Under the pieces are notes generated by a model that saw nothing but the letters and a program-made list of their open reading frames with translations, searched no databases and had not been told where the DNA came from. A DNA stretch of 64,000 nucleotides from Acidiluteibacter sp963716125 (lineage in GTDB: Bacteria > Bacteroidota > Bacteroidia > Flavobacteriales_E > Vicingaceae): NCBI GenBank assembly GCA_963716125.1, contig OY970294.1, positions 1,922,001 through 1,986,000 on the forward strand, read 5' to 3'. This document shows, in pieces, positions 43,164 to 51,729 of this stretch (its first letter is position 1; every line of letters starts with the position of its first letter). A program made the position numbers and the translations under genes.

Positions 43164-46100
43164 ATTTCAATTTTGCCACCTTTAATACTTCATCTACTAA
43201 TGAATCTACCAACTCTAAGGGTAAATCAATACCTCTTTGAGATTTTAAATCATAGAAATATTCATCTATCTCGATTCTTATAGCTCCCTCAATATCAGAT
43301 TTAATATTCCAATCTATTATTGGTTGACCATTTTCAAAAACAATTGATTTAATTACAGAATCAATACCTTCAGCGATAAATGAATTACTATTTTCAATTC
43401 CTTCTATGGGCTGAGTATGTAATTTAAAAATTTCATTGGTTAAATTATAAATTGCGATTCCTGTTTCATTTCCTTCCAAATTTTTTGGAACATCTTCTTG
43501 GCTTCCATTTAGGAATTGATCTTCACCTGCTTTTGCTCTATTGAGATACTCTACTTCAGAAATACGATGTTGGTGATAATCATCTATTGCGTCTCGTATT
43601 AATCTAGAAAGCTTTCTGTAAAAAACAGGATCTTCATCCATTTTTACATTTATCGCTTTTATTGTTCTGCTGGTAATGTGGTCAGCCTTGGCAGCTTTAC
43701 TTGTCAATTTTTCTACTTCGAGTTCTCGTTTTTCTTTATCAAATATGTTTACCAAATCTGTAATTTTAAGCACATCACCTTCTGTAGTAATATGTTTGTC
43801 AATTAGTTTTTGCACTTGTGGTTCAAATTCTTTATATTCTAAATCATCAAAATACCTTCGTTTTACAGAAACTCTTAACTCTAAAAAGAATTTCGCATCT
43901 TTTTTATACTTTGCGACTAACTTTTCAGGGGAATTTGTAATAAATTCAATGCTCGATAAGGCTAGTTTAAGCAATCGTGCAAATGCTGAAACCTTTTCAT
44001 AAAAGCTGTGTCGAACTGATTCATCATTCAGTAACTCTTCGTATGCAGCGATATCATATTTGTTCTTTATCGTTTTAAAAATGTCCCATACTTCTGAGTG
44101 GACTTGTGGAAGCTTTTTTATTTCCTCTCCAATGTTGGTCAATGTACCTGCCAAATCATTTTCATCGTATTCATCTGCCCCTGAATAGGTTTTTAACGCT
44201 GCATCTAAGTTTTCAAGATTTCCGTAATAATCAATAATTAATCCATATTCCTTGCCGGGAGCTAATCGATTTACTCTTGCAATTGCTTGTAATAAAGTGT
44301 GTTCTTTTAAAGGGCGTGTTAAATAAAGCACATAATTATTAGGTGCATCAAAACCTGTTAATAGCTTATCAATAACAATTATAATTTCAGGAAAATCTTG
44401 TTTTTTGAATCCATTAATTAGCGACTTTTCATACTTTTCTGAAGTTCCGTATTTATCTAACATACTTTTCCAAAACTTTAGGATCACATCTTCACTTTCT
44501 TCAAATGCGTCTTCGTGGTTTTCTCTAATATCAGGAGCAGACATCAATACTTCACAATCTACTTTGCCAATTTCTTTAATGTATTGACGGTATCGAATAG
44601 CCGTTGTTTTGTTGGGTGCTACCAATTGCGCTTTAGCTTTTAATGTACCAAAAAGTAATCCTTGTACATTCTGTTCAAAATGTTCGGAGATATCCCATGC
44701 TCTCGCATATATAACTTGATCTGCTTTATTTAACTGACTTGTAGAACTAAATTTTCGTTTTAACGATGCCTTTCCATAAGGTGTAAGGGGTTCTGATATT
44801 TTTTCGAAATAATTATCTAGCGGCTTTTCGTTTACTTCTATTAAATTATGTCGACCTTCATATAGCAGCGGAACTACGGCTCCATCTTCTACCGCATCAG
44901 TAATTGAATACACATCAATCAATCCTCCAAAACGATTGGCAGTGCTTTTCTCTTTTTTCATCAAGGGTGTTCCTGTAAATGCGATAAAGCAGCCGTTGGG
45001 GAAAGCTTTCTGCATTTTTATATTAAAAGAACCGTATTGACTGCGGTGTCCTTCATCTACCAAAATGAAAATATTAGGAGAATCAAATCCTTTTTTGACT
45101 TTATTTACCGCTGCTTCAAACTTATGTATGATGGTGGTAATTACAGCTTCATTGTTATTGGATAATAGTGAAAGCAACGATTTGTCGTCTTTCAATTTTT
45201 CCAATTCTTTTACTGTTAATTTTTCTCCATTCAGTTGTTTTACAATCTCTGTAGATGCACCTTTTTCAGCATTTTGTACTTCAATATGACATTTTTGGAA
45301 TGTTTCTGTAATTTGATTATCTAAATCAATCCGATCTGTTACCAACACAATTTTTGGATTCTTGATGTCTGGATGGGTTGCAATTAATTGGGCTAGCATA
45401 ACCATTGTCAATGATTTTCCACTTCCTTGTGTGTGCCATATCACACCACCTTTTCGTTTGCCATTCGCATCTGTCTTCGCAACCTTATTTAAGGTATTTC
45501 TAACAGCAAAAAATTGCTGATATCGAGTAATTTTTTTTACTCCCTCATCATAAAGCACAAAGTTTAAAAATAAATCTAGTAATCGATTGGGTTCGCAAAG
45601 GTTAAATAGCAATTTATCTTGCTCAGTAATTTGCTGTACTTCTTGCTCTAAGTTTTTAAAGTAACTCCACACATTTTTATACCGCTGTTCAAAGAGAGCA
45701 GTTCTTTCATTATCAGGTAATGAAGTGTTTTTTAAATTATTTAATTCTTCTAACCATGCTGTTTCAGCTGCTTTGGTTTTAAATAATTCTTTCCAAAAAC
45801 TCCAGAATTCTTTTGGTGTAGCAGTAGTACCATACTTTGCATCGTTGGTGGCTAAACCCATTATTAAACTGCTGTATTGGTAGAGTGTACGAATACCATC
45901 TTCTTGTTGGTTTCTTAAATGTTGCTCAATAGCCCTATTTATTGGATCTTTAATTCTAGGGCTTTTGCACTCCATAACTACCAAAGGAATTCCATTAATA
46001 AACAAAACAATATCAGGGCGGTAATTGTCATGGCTATTGGTTCTAGCAACACTAAATTCTTCAGTTACATGAAAAATATTATTACTCGGATTTTTCCAAT

Positions 46101-46470
46101 CAATAAAGTTAAATGTGAAACTCTTTTTATCGCCTAATACATTTTGCTCAAAACTTCTACCCAGAGTGATTAATTCATAAAGCGCTTTATTGGCTGCCAT
46201 AAATCCATCTTGAATGGGCAAATCTCGCAGAGATAATATGGCATTGCTCATATTATTTTCGGAGAACGAAAATTCCTTGCCTTTGTATTCAATGCTGTTT
46301 ATTTTCTCTAATTGCGATCTTAAAATATCTTCCAGAAGTACATTAGCTGTTCTGCCACCTCTGGCTTCTAATGCTTGTTCAGGAGATAGGTATTTCCAAC
46401 CCATTTTCATGAGTAGAAGCAAGGCTGGCAATTGCGAAATTTGATCTTCTTTAAATGAGGGTGTATTCAT
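43156..46470 (-). CDS. hsdR: Type I restriction enzyme R subunit
   Basis: 1104 residues. The N-terminal PD-(D/E)xK nuclease has NYRPDIVLFINGIPLVVMEC ending in ECKSP. The SF2 motor follows with Walker A HTQGSGKSLTMVMLAQ, the DEAD-type VDEGHRSQYG, SAT-like TGTPL and the later QAIARVNRLAPG (motif VI). The C-terminal helical region links it to the M2S complex. It translocates and cuts unmodified DNA at a distance from the site read by HsdS. It lies at the 3' end of the island, separated from hsdM and hsdS by accessory genes, and its upstream 700 bp contains operator-like repeats. Confidence 0.95.
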   Translation of the reverse strand: MNTPSFKEDQISQLPALLLLMKMGWKYLSPEQALEARGGRTANVLLEDILRSQLEKINSIEYKGKEFSFSENNMSNAILSLRDLPIQDGFMAANKALYELITLGRSFEQNVLGDKKSFTFNFIDWKNPSNNIFHVTEEFSVARTNSHDNYRPDIVLFINGIPLVVMECKSPRIKDPINRAIEQHLRNQQEDGIRTLYQYSSLIMGLATNDAKYGTTATPKEFWSFWKELFKTKAAETAWLEELNNLKNTSLPDNERTALFEQRYKNVWSYFKNLEQEVQQITEQDKLLFNLCEPNRLLDLFLNFVLYDEGVKKITRYQQFFAVRNTLNKVAKTDANGKRKGGVIWHTQGSGKSLTMVMLAQLIATHPDIKNPKIVLVTDRIDLDNQITETFQKCHIEVQNAEKGASTEIVKQLNGEKLTVKELEKLKDDKSLLSLLSNNNEAVITTIIHKFEAAVNKVKKGFDSPNIFILVDEGHRSQYGSFNIKMQKAFPNGCFIAFTGTPLMKKEKSTANRFGGLIDVYSITDAVEDGAVVPLLYEGRHNLIEVNEKPLDNYFEKISEPLTPYGKASLKRKFSSTSQLNKADQVIYARAWDISEHFEQNVQGLLFGTLKAKAQLVAPNKTTAIRYRQYIKEIGKVDCEVLMSAPDIRENHEDAFEESEDVILKFWKSMLDKYGTSEKYEKSLINGFKKQDFPEIIIVIDKLLTGFDAPNNYVLYLTRPLKEHTLLQAIARVNRLAPGKEYGLIIDYYGNLENLDAALKTYSGADEYDENDLAGTLTNIGEEIKKLPQVHSEVWDIFKTIKNKYDIAAYEELLNDESVRHSFYEKVSAFARLLKLALSSIEFITNSPEKLVAKYKKDAKFFLELRVSVKRRYFDDLEYKEFEPQVQKLIDKHITTEGDVLKITDLVNIFDKEKRELEVEKLTSKAAKADHITSRTIKAINVKMDEDPVFYRKLSRLIRDAIDDYHQHRISEVEYLNRAKAGEDQFLNGSQEDVPKNLEGNETGIAIYNLTNEIFKLHTQPIEGIENSNSFIAEGIDSVIKSIVFENGQPIIDWNIKSDIEGAIRIEIDEYFYDLKSQRGIDLPLELVDSLVDEVLKVAKLKYV

Positions 46471-47052
46471 TTTTTATTTTATTAAACCGTTAAATATTTT
46501 CCTTTTGTGTTGTTCATAAATAATATGATATGTATAAAATGTGTAATTTAGTATATGTAAAAATATTTGGACTGGGGTGTCCCCGATCGGCAGAAAGCGG
46601 AATCATTGGTTTCGCTTTTTGTTTTTCAAAAATTTATACTTTTTATACATTTATCCAAATTCTTGTACATTTTATAATTCTTGCTTTTTCCGTTATTTTA
46701 AGTTTTCATGTTTTTTTAAAATATATACTTTTTGTACATTTTTCCATTTTTATATACATTCTGTATACATTTAATCTTTCATGCTTTTAGTTTTTATTCT
46801 ACTGATTAATAGAAGTCTGCTCTTGTTTTTTTAGAAAATGAATTTACTTCAAAATGTAATTCTTGTACATTTATCCAAATTCTTGTACATTTTTATCTGC
46901 TTACCTTTTTTTATATAGTTTGTCTATTTTGATTTATTAATAATTGCATACTTTTGAATTGCTCTTTACCATAGGTAGGGAATCTACAAAGGTCTCGAAC
47001 GCTGAACCCAGTAATCAGCGTTCTTTCTTTTACTATTTTTCTTCTCCTTCTC
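46471..47052. other. Regulatory-looking non-coding interval upstream of hsdR
   Basis: An AT-rich interval with TTGTACAT at 46673, 46732, 46863 and 46883, related TATACATT/GTATACAT at 46650, 46752 and 46763, and a GC-rich patch GGGGTGTCCCCGATC near 46574-46588. A hairpin GAACGCTGA...TCAGCGTTC lies near 46997-47023. No credible gene, although small low-complexity frames exist. Confidence 0.5.
46641..46893 (-). promoter_or_regulatory. Iteron-like TGTACA sites before hsdR
   Basis: TTGTACATTT with flanking TTATCCAAATTC occurs twice with a spacing of exactly 20 bp between cores (46863 and 46883), and a related pair lies at 46650 (TATACATT) and about 20 bp later at 46673. The 20-bp period is about two helical turns, as expected for cooperative protein binding. 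They sit within the promoter region of hsdR. Confidence 0.45.
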
Positions 47053-47193
47053 CCCATTTCTTACCGTTGCTTAGCAACATCCCAGTGTTGCTTATTTTAG
47101 CGGTAGTATTGCTTAGTGTTTTTAAGTTAATCAATATTAGTTAGTTATAAATATTTATTAGCGTTGCTTAATTAGTGCTTAGTGTTGCTTAGC
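47053..47193 (-). repeat. Direct repeat downstream of the Schlafen gene
   Basis: About 141 bp containing CCCATTTCTTACCGTTGC, TTAGCAACATCCCAG, GTTGCTTATTTTAG and TAGCGTTGCTTAATTAGTGC. Nearly the same stretch occurs at 48719-48861. It starts 6 bp after the stop of the Schlafen gene and is dense in GTTGCTTA motifs and the palindrome GTTGCTTAGCAAC. Confidence 0.85.
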
Positions 47194-47198
47194 GGGTT

Positions 47199-48662
47199 TT
47201 ATGGTTTTTTAAGTGAATATAACGCATCCGAATCTCTTTGTTTCTCGCTTAACCTTTCTACTATGTTTTCTTGAAGTAGTATATTTAAGTTTCTTGAGAT
47301 TGTATTTTTATGAGTGTCACAGTATGCTGCCAACGTTTCCTTAGTAGCTCCATTTTGTGCAATTAAATAACCTAGTATTTTTTGTTGTGTCGTGTTAAAG
47401 CTTTCCCATTCTGTTTCGATCTTTTTAACTACTTTGTCATGAATAGTTTTTGAATGATCGCTGATTTTATTTCTCAGAATTAAATAAACAATTCCATTCG
47501 TTTCTTTGTATTCGGGAACTGACAACATCGACTTTTCCATGGAGGCGTAAATCCTTGAAACTCCTTCGTTCAATTGTCTTACATATCCCATGTCTTCTAA
47601 TACTCTTGCAATTCTTGGGTTTCTTGCAAATCGTTCTGTTTTTATATTATTTATCGTCACTTGAGCAGGCAATGGGCCACTGTTTGAAATTTCTAAATAA
47701 TTATCAAAATGCTTAATATAAACCGAACTGCCTTGTACATTATAAGAGCGATGGCATAGGGCATTAACTAATCCTTCAAACCAAGCATCTTCAGGATATT
47801 CAGGTACTTTCTTAAATTTGCCTTTCACCATATTAAAAAAGTAATAATCTCGAAAAGTAGCATTCAAAAATAGCTTAATCTGTTCTAGAAGTCTAGAAAT
47901 GTTATTTTCAAAACGCACATCCTTTATAACATTAAATTCAGTTCCTGATTTAGCTTCTATTCCCTCATATCTGATGTATCTTAGTGATGCTGACGGGATA
48001 TATTTTTCTGGGTCATTTGAAAATAGGAGGATAGCTGATTTTTTAAACAAATATTGCTCATTCTCTTTTTTTGCTAAGTATCGTTTACACAATAAGTCTA
48101 GCGCATTACCATCATAGTTAAGTTTGGCTTTATACGTATCCAATAAATCCATATCCAAGTCCTCAATCTCAAAGTCAGGAGCATACTCTTCTTCAAATTT
48201 TCGTATGGTTTTATCATATTCTAATTTTGCAACACCGTCCCGATCTAATTTGCGATTTGTATCCAACACTCTTAGATATACTTGCTCATTATCTTTTCGG
48301 GAATAAAGCCGTTCATGATCCTGTTCTACATGATATAAAAACAATAATTTACCATTAATACTTACCTCCTCAAGTTCTATATTGCATGAAGGGTGTATAA
48401 AATCAAAACAAATACTCCTGTATTTATTTAATTCTACTTCATTCAGGGTATTTAAATCTTGAAAATCGCCGGTGTCTGAAATACCAAAGGCCAAAACACC
48501 TCCGTCAGCATTTAGCATTCCAATTAACTCTTCAGCAATTTTTGTAGGCTTTGTGTCTTTTTCTCCTAAACCTTTTCGTTCAAAATATTGACTCTCTTCC
48601 TTAGAACGTAAATAGTCTACAGTGATGATTGGATTTATAGATGATATAAAAAGTGTACTCAT
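47199..48662 (-). CDS. Schlafen AlbA_2 / ATP-binding transcriptional-regulator-like protein
   Basis: 487 residues. The N-terminal AlbA_2 domain has ESQYFERKGLGEKDTKPTKI and LIGMLNADGGVLAFGISDTG. The middle GHKL-like/HATPase_c_4 part carries WFEGLVNALCHRSYNVQGSS and YLEISNSGPLPAQVTINNIK. A C-terminal winged helix contains LGYLIAQNGATKETLAAYCD and NTISRNLNILLQENIVERL. Family members are predicted regulators or nucleases and often sit in restriction-modification loci. Here it sits between hsdS and hsdR, flanked by two direct repeats. Confidence 0.85.
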   Translation of the reverse strand: MSTLFISSINPIITVDYLRSKEESQYFERKGLGEKDTKPTKIAEELIGMLNADGGVLAFGISDTGDFQDLNTLNEVELNKYRSICFDFIHPSCNIELEEVSINGKLLFLYHVEQDHERLYSRKDNEQVYLRVLDTNRKLDRDGVAKLEYDKTIRKFEEEYAPDFEIEDLDMDLLDTYKAKLNYDGNALDLLCKRYLAKKENEQYLFKKSAILLFSNDPEKYIPSASLRYIRYEGIEAKSGTEFNVIKDVRFENNISRLLEQIKLFLNATFRDYYFFNMVKGKFKKVPEYPEDAWFEGLVNALCHRSYNVQGSSVYIKHFDNYLEISNSGPLPAQVTINNIKTERFARNPRIARVLEDMGYVRQLNEGVSRIYASMEKSMLSVPEYKETNGIVYLILRNKISDHSKTIHDKVVKKIETEWESFNTTQQKILGYLIAQNGATKETLAAYCDTHKNTISRNLNILLQENIVERLSEKQRDSDALYSLKKP

Positions 48663-48718
48663 GTTATTTTATTGTTTATTAAACCTTGCTTTAATTATTC
48701 TTTGTTCTTAAAGAACCT

Positions 48719-48861
48719 CCCCATTTCTTACCGTTGCTTAGCAACATCCCAGCGTTGCTTATTTTAGTGGTAGTGTTGCTTAATGTTTTTAAGTTAATAA
48801 AAATTAGTTAGTTATAAATTTTCATTAGCGTTGCTTAATTAGTGCTTAGCGTTGCTTAGCG
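48719..48861 (-). repeat. Direct repeat upstream of the Schlafen gene
   Basis: Copy of the 47053-47193 repeat with few mismatches. It lies 4 bp after the stop of the GNAT-like gene. Both copies therefore follow a stop codon on the minus strand and may also shape mRNA 3' ends. Confidence 0.85.
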
Positions 48862-48865
48862 ATTT

Positions 48866-49582
48866 TTACATGACTATATCAGGATATTCATCTAAATCAA
48901 TACAGTCGAGAGCTTCGTTTTTAAGGTTGGTGTTAATGAATAGCAAATCATCTATTCCTGCTATTGCCGTAAAACCAATCTTTTTATAATAGTTGATTAA
49001 TCTTTGAAATGCCTTTTCTTCATTTTTATCAAACAATGCGTATTCACTAGCGTCTACCGGTTTTGTTTCAAGTCTTGCTTCAAACTGCAAAGGATAAGGC
49101 TTAAGTGCAAATAAATGACAAGTGCTAGAGTAGTGGAGTACAATATTCTTAATCACCTTAGCTCCCAAATGATATCCTCTAAATTTTGGATGAATTTTAA
49201 GCGTTCCAAATAAACAGAAAGTCATCTGAAACGACTCATCGTCAAAATGTTCTGAAATAAGTGGATGATATTCTTTACGCTCAATATCAATTACTTTTGT
49301 GCCATTCTCAAATACATATTGGTCGTAACTATCCAGTACCTCCATAAAAGGGACTCCACTATTAGTAGCTTCATCCAATAATAAAATGTAAAAATAAACC
49401 TCACCAATTTTGGCTGTCCGTTTTTCATCATCATTAGACGCAATAATGTCTACATTAACTTTATTTACATATCGTTCGCCACCTTCTTCTCCCAAACCAG
49501 AATCAAAAGAATAGTTGAATGTGATGTAGATTTTATCACCTTTTATGAATGGGAAGTTGTTGTTTTTCATTTTTTCCATCAC
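48866..49582 (-). CDS. GNAT-like protein in the restriction island
   Basis: 238 residues. The pattern LFGTLKIHPKFRGYHLGAKV (beta strand then the acetyl-CoA binding RGYHLG turn), LFALKPYPLQFEA, and LINYYKKIGFTAIAGIDDLL resembles the GNAT acetyltransferase fold. The N-terminal half (IKGDKIYITFNYSFDSGLG) is a separate beta-rich part. I see no better family match. Its stop/start overlaps the DUF3010 gene (49579-49582, ATGA), so the two are coupled. The substrate is unknown and the enzymatic role is only inferred. Confidence 0.6.
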   Translation of the reverse strand: MMEKMKNNNFPFIKGDKIYITFNYSFDSGLGEEGGERYVNKVNVDIIASNDDEKRTAKIGEVYFYILLLDEATNSGVPFMEVLDSYDQYVFENGTKVIDIERKEYHPLISEHFDDESFQMTFCLFGTLKIHPKFRGYHLGAKVIKNIVLHYSSTCHLFALKPYPLQFEARLETKPVDASEYALFDKNEEKAFQRLINYYKKIGFTAIAGIDDLLFINTNLKNEALDCIDLDEYPDIVM

Positions 49583-49995
49583 TTCACCATTAAATAATAT
49601 GCTACGTTAAAAGCTGCTTCTTCTAACTTTTTATTAGCTGATTGTGTTAAAGGATTCTTTTTAAAATATGCTGAAATAGATTGTGGCCATACAAAACTGA
49701 TGGAATATTTTTCATTTAACTGTATAATCCCTTCTAATTTAAAGGACATTGGAGAAGGTGCTTGCATTCCTTTTGCTTTATAGTTTCTGGCTAAAATGCC
49801 AATTTGGTCTGGTGCGATAGAGTCGAAGGCAGTATTTACTTGATCTCTAAATTGTCGCACTTGAACATGGTCATTCGGATCATCAAACTTAAATTTGGTT
49901 GAAGATGATAGTTGAATAATGTTCCCTTCACTGTCTTTTTCTAAAACAACCAAAATGGCTTCTGTTGATTTTAATTGAATACCTAATATTTTCAT
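49579..49995 (-). CDS. DUF3010 family protein
   Basis: 138 residues starting MKILGIQLKSTEAILVVLEK, the RNase H/RuvC-like first strands that characterise DUF3010. Later, QFRDQVNTAFDSIAPDQIGI and GKGMQAPSPMSFKLEGIIQL-like motifs (here AKGMQAPSPMSFKLEGIIQL) and LEEAAFNVAYYL agree. DUF3010 genes often lie inside restriction or defence loci, but no activity is known. Translationally coupled to the GNAT-like gene and positioned after hsdS. Confidence 0.82.
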   Translation of the reverse strand: MKILGIQLKSTEAILVVLEKDSEGNIIQLSSSTKFKFDDPNDHVQVRQFRDQVNTAFDSIAPDQIGILARNYKAKGMQAPSPMSFKLEGIIQLNEKYSISFVWPQSISAYFKKNPLTQSANKKLEEAAFNVAYYLMVK

Positions 49996-50115
49996 AATTT
50001 CATTTATTTTTTTCTAAGTATCAATGGATGTAAATTGACTTTTTAATTTGCCTCCTTCGACTACCCTCTGCATGACAAATCAAAAAATTAACCATTGATA
50101 ATTAACAATTTACCA

Positions 50116-51387
50116 TTAACAATCAACCCTCACTTCCCCAGTCAATAATTTCTGCATCAAGCCTTTTTTCTGCTCTTGAAGAGTATTTAGTTTTTGTTGG
50201 TTGAGTTGTAATTCTGCATCAGCAGTTTCCAATACGTTGGCTATGGCTTCTTGTTCTTTTATAGATGGTAGCAGAATTGAAATTTTGAATAAATTTTTCG
50301 GATGTATTCTTTTGGATCCGGTTCCAGTTGAGATATTCTCTAATTGAGAATAAAAACTTTCCCGACCAATAAAATGAATAAACCAATTGGGAATAACTAA
50401 TTCAGTAAAATTGAAAGTAGGAATATCTTGAGTACTTTCAAACCCATCTAAACCTATCGGAATTACTCCAAGTGCACCTTTATGCAAATTTTGCTTTCCG
50501 TAAATAAATTGCCCTGCATTTCGAGTGAAGTATGCTGTTGAATATAAAGCTTCCGTACCTCGTTCTAATCTTTTTTTTACTCCCTTCAAATTTAACTTAA
50601 CACTAATTCTTTTTGCAGGGTTTGGGTTCTTTGAAGGTATCCTACTTTCTATTAATAGTTTTCCTAATTTTATTTTCTCCCACTTATCTGTAAATTTCTT
50701 CAGCCGCAATTTTCCAGTCAACAACTGCTGCGCTAACCCTTTATTCCGCTTTTTTAACGTTTTTATGGTGCTTTCTAATTGCTGTATGCCTTCATCCCAA
50801 GAGCTTAAAATAGCCGCTATTTTTTCTTGCTCAGGAAGGGGTGGGAGAGGGAAAAGAACTGTACTTAAATCTTTCTGACCAATATTAGACCTAACAACTC
50901 CTTGACCTCGAACAATAATTTGTTTCCTTAAAATTGATGATCTAAAACAATCCTTTTTAAATTGATTAAATAATTTTGAATTTTTACTTCTTCCTCTTAT
51001 TACAAACCCCCCAAAGATTACTTTTTCAGTGTCTAAATAGACAGATGTTAAACCTATTTCAATAGTTGTTTCAGAAGTTCTATTAAAAAGCACATCTCCA
51101 TATTCTATTAAATTTGGTTTAATTTGTTTTTCATCAAGTGTGATACTGCCTTTAATTAGGTCGTGTGTTAATTTGTTGTTGTTAATTACCTCCATCACAT
51201 TGATGAATTTAATTCCCTTTCCATATGAACCTTTATCAGCATTTACTCCATTTTTAAATTCAAACAAATGTTCAAGTTGGATTAATTCCCAATCCTCTGG
51301 AATTATCCCAATCTTCGTCTGCTTATATCCTTTATTCACCTTTGTTTCGGTAGGTAGACCTTTATTTATATGTTTAATTCCTTCCAT
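50116..51387 (-). CDS. hsdS: Type I restriction specificity subunit, two target-recognition domains
   Basis: 423 residues with the usual repeated layout. TRD1 opens TKIGIIPEDWELIQLEHLFE and closes with the conserved central region LPPLPEQEKIAAILSSWDEG and the long helix ending LAQQLLTGKLRL. TRD2 runs to LLPSIKEQEAIANVLETADA and a helix ending KGLMQKLLTGEVRV. The near-identical LLTGKLRL and LLTGEVRV ends show internal duplication. It selects the DNA site for HsdM and HsdR. Separated from hsdM by a short KilA-N remnant. Confidence 0.93.
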   Translation of the reverse strand: MEGIKHINKGLPTETKVNKGYKQTKIGIIPEDWELIQLEHLFEFKNGVNADKGSYGKGIKFINVMEVINNNKLTHDLIKGSITLDEKQIKPNLIEYGDVLFNRTSETTIEIGLTSVYLDTEKVIFGGFVIRGRSKNSKLFNQFKKDCFRSSILRKQIIVRGQGVVRSNIGQKDLSTVLFPLPPLPEQEKIAAILSSWDEGIQQLESTIKTLKKRNKGLAQQLLTGKLRLKKFTDKWEKIKLGKLLIESRIPSKNPNPAKRISVKLNLKGVKKRLERGTEALYSTAYFTRNAGQFIYGKQNLHKGALGVIPIGLDGFESTQDIPTFNFTELVIPNWFIHFIGRESFYSQLENISTGTGSKRIHPKNLFKISILLPSIKEQEAIANVLETADAELQLNQQKLNTLQEQKKGLMQKLLTGEVRVDC

Positions 51388-51424
51388 TTAACCTTAAATT
51401 TTTGAGCGTATTAAGTTTTTTAAA

Positions 51425-51658
51425 CTATTTTTTAATTCCCTCGAATTCGGGGGAATTAAAAGTTGGATTGTTGATTTGCTCCCAAACCCCTAAAAACAAT
51501 ATTGTATCCTTGTTTTTTATCCAATTCTCAATTAAAGAGCTTCCACCATCGAAGTTTTTAACCATATCAGTTAATGAAATAAAATCAGCTTCATTAGCTG
51601 TTAGAATACTAATAGTTGTGCCTTGTACCTCTATTTTATTTTTTTGCTTTTTTCTCAT
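51425..51658 (-). pseudogene. Truncated KilA-N domain protein
   Basis: 77 residues, KIEVQGTTISILTANEADFI and SLTDMVKNFDGGSSLIENWI, the start of the KilA-N DNA-binding domain, then KDTILFLGVWEQINNPTFNS and a stop after EFEGIKK. Full-length relatives go on for more than 200 further residues, but none of it remains before hsdS begins. The fragment lies between hsdM and hsdS, where KilA-N genes commonly sit in Bacteroidota type I loci. It could still bind DNA as a short peptide, though decay is likelier. Confidence 0.75.
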
Positions 51659-51729
51659 ATTATTAAAAAAATGAATTTAGTATGCTATAAAAAATTAGAT
51701 TTTATTCGATTTCACTTTCACTTTCTCCA

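Noticed and set aside
46530..46790. Two overlapping open frames upstream of hsdR.
   Set aside because: Low-complexity aromatic-rich translations of AT-rich DNA with no start context, overlapping the operator-like repeats.
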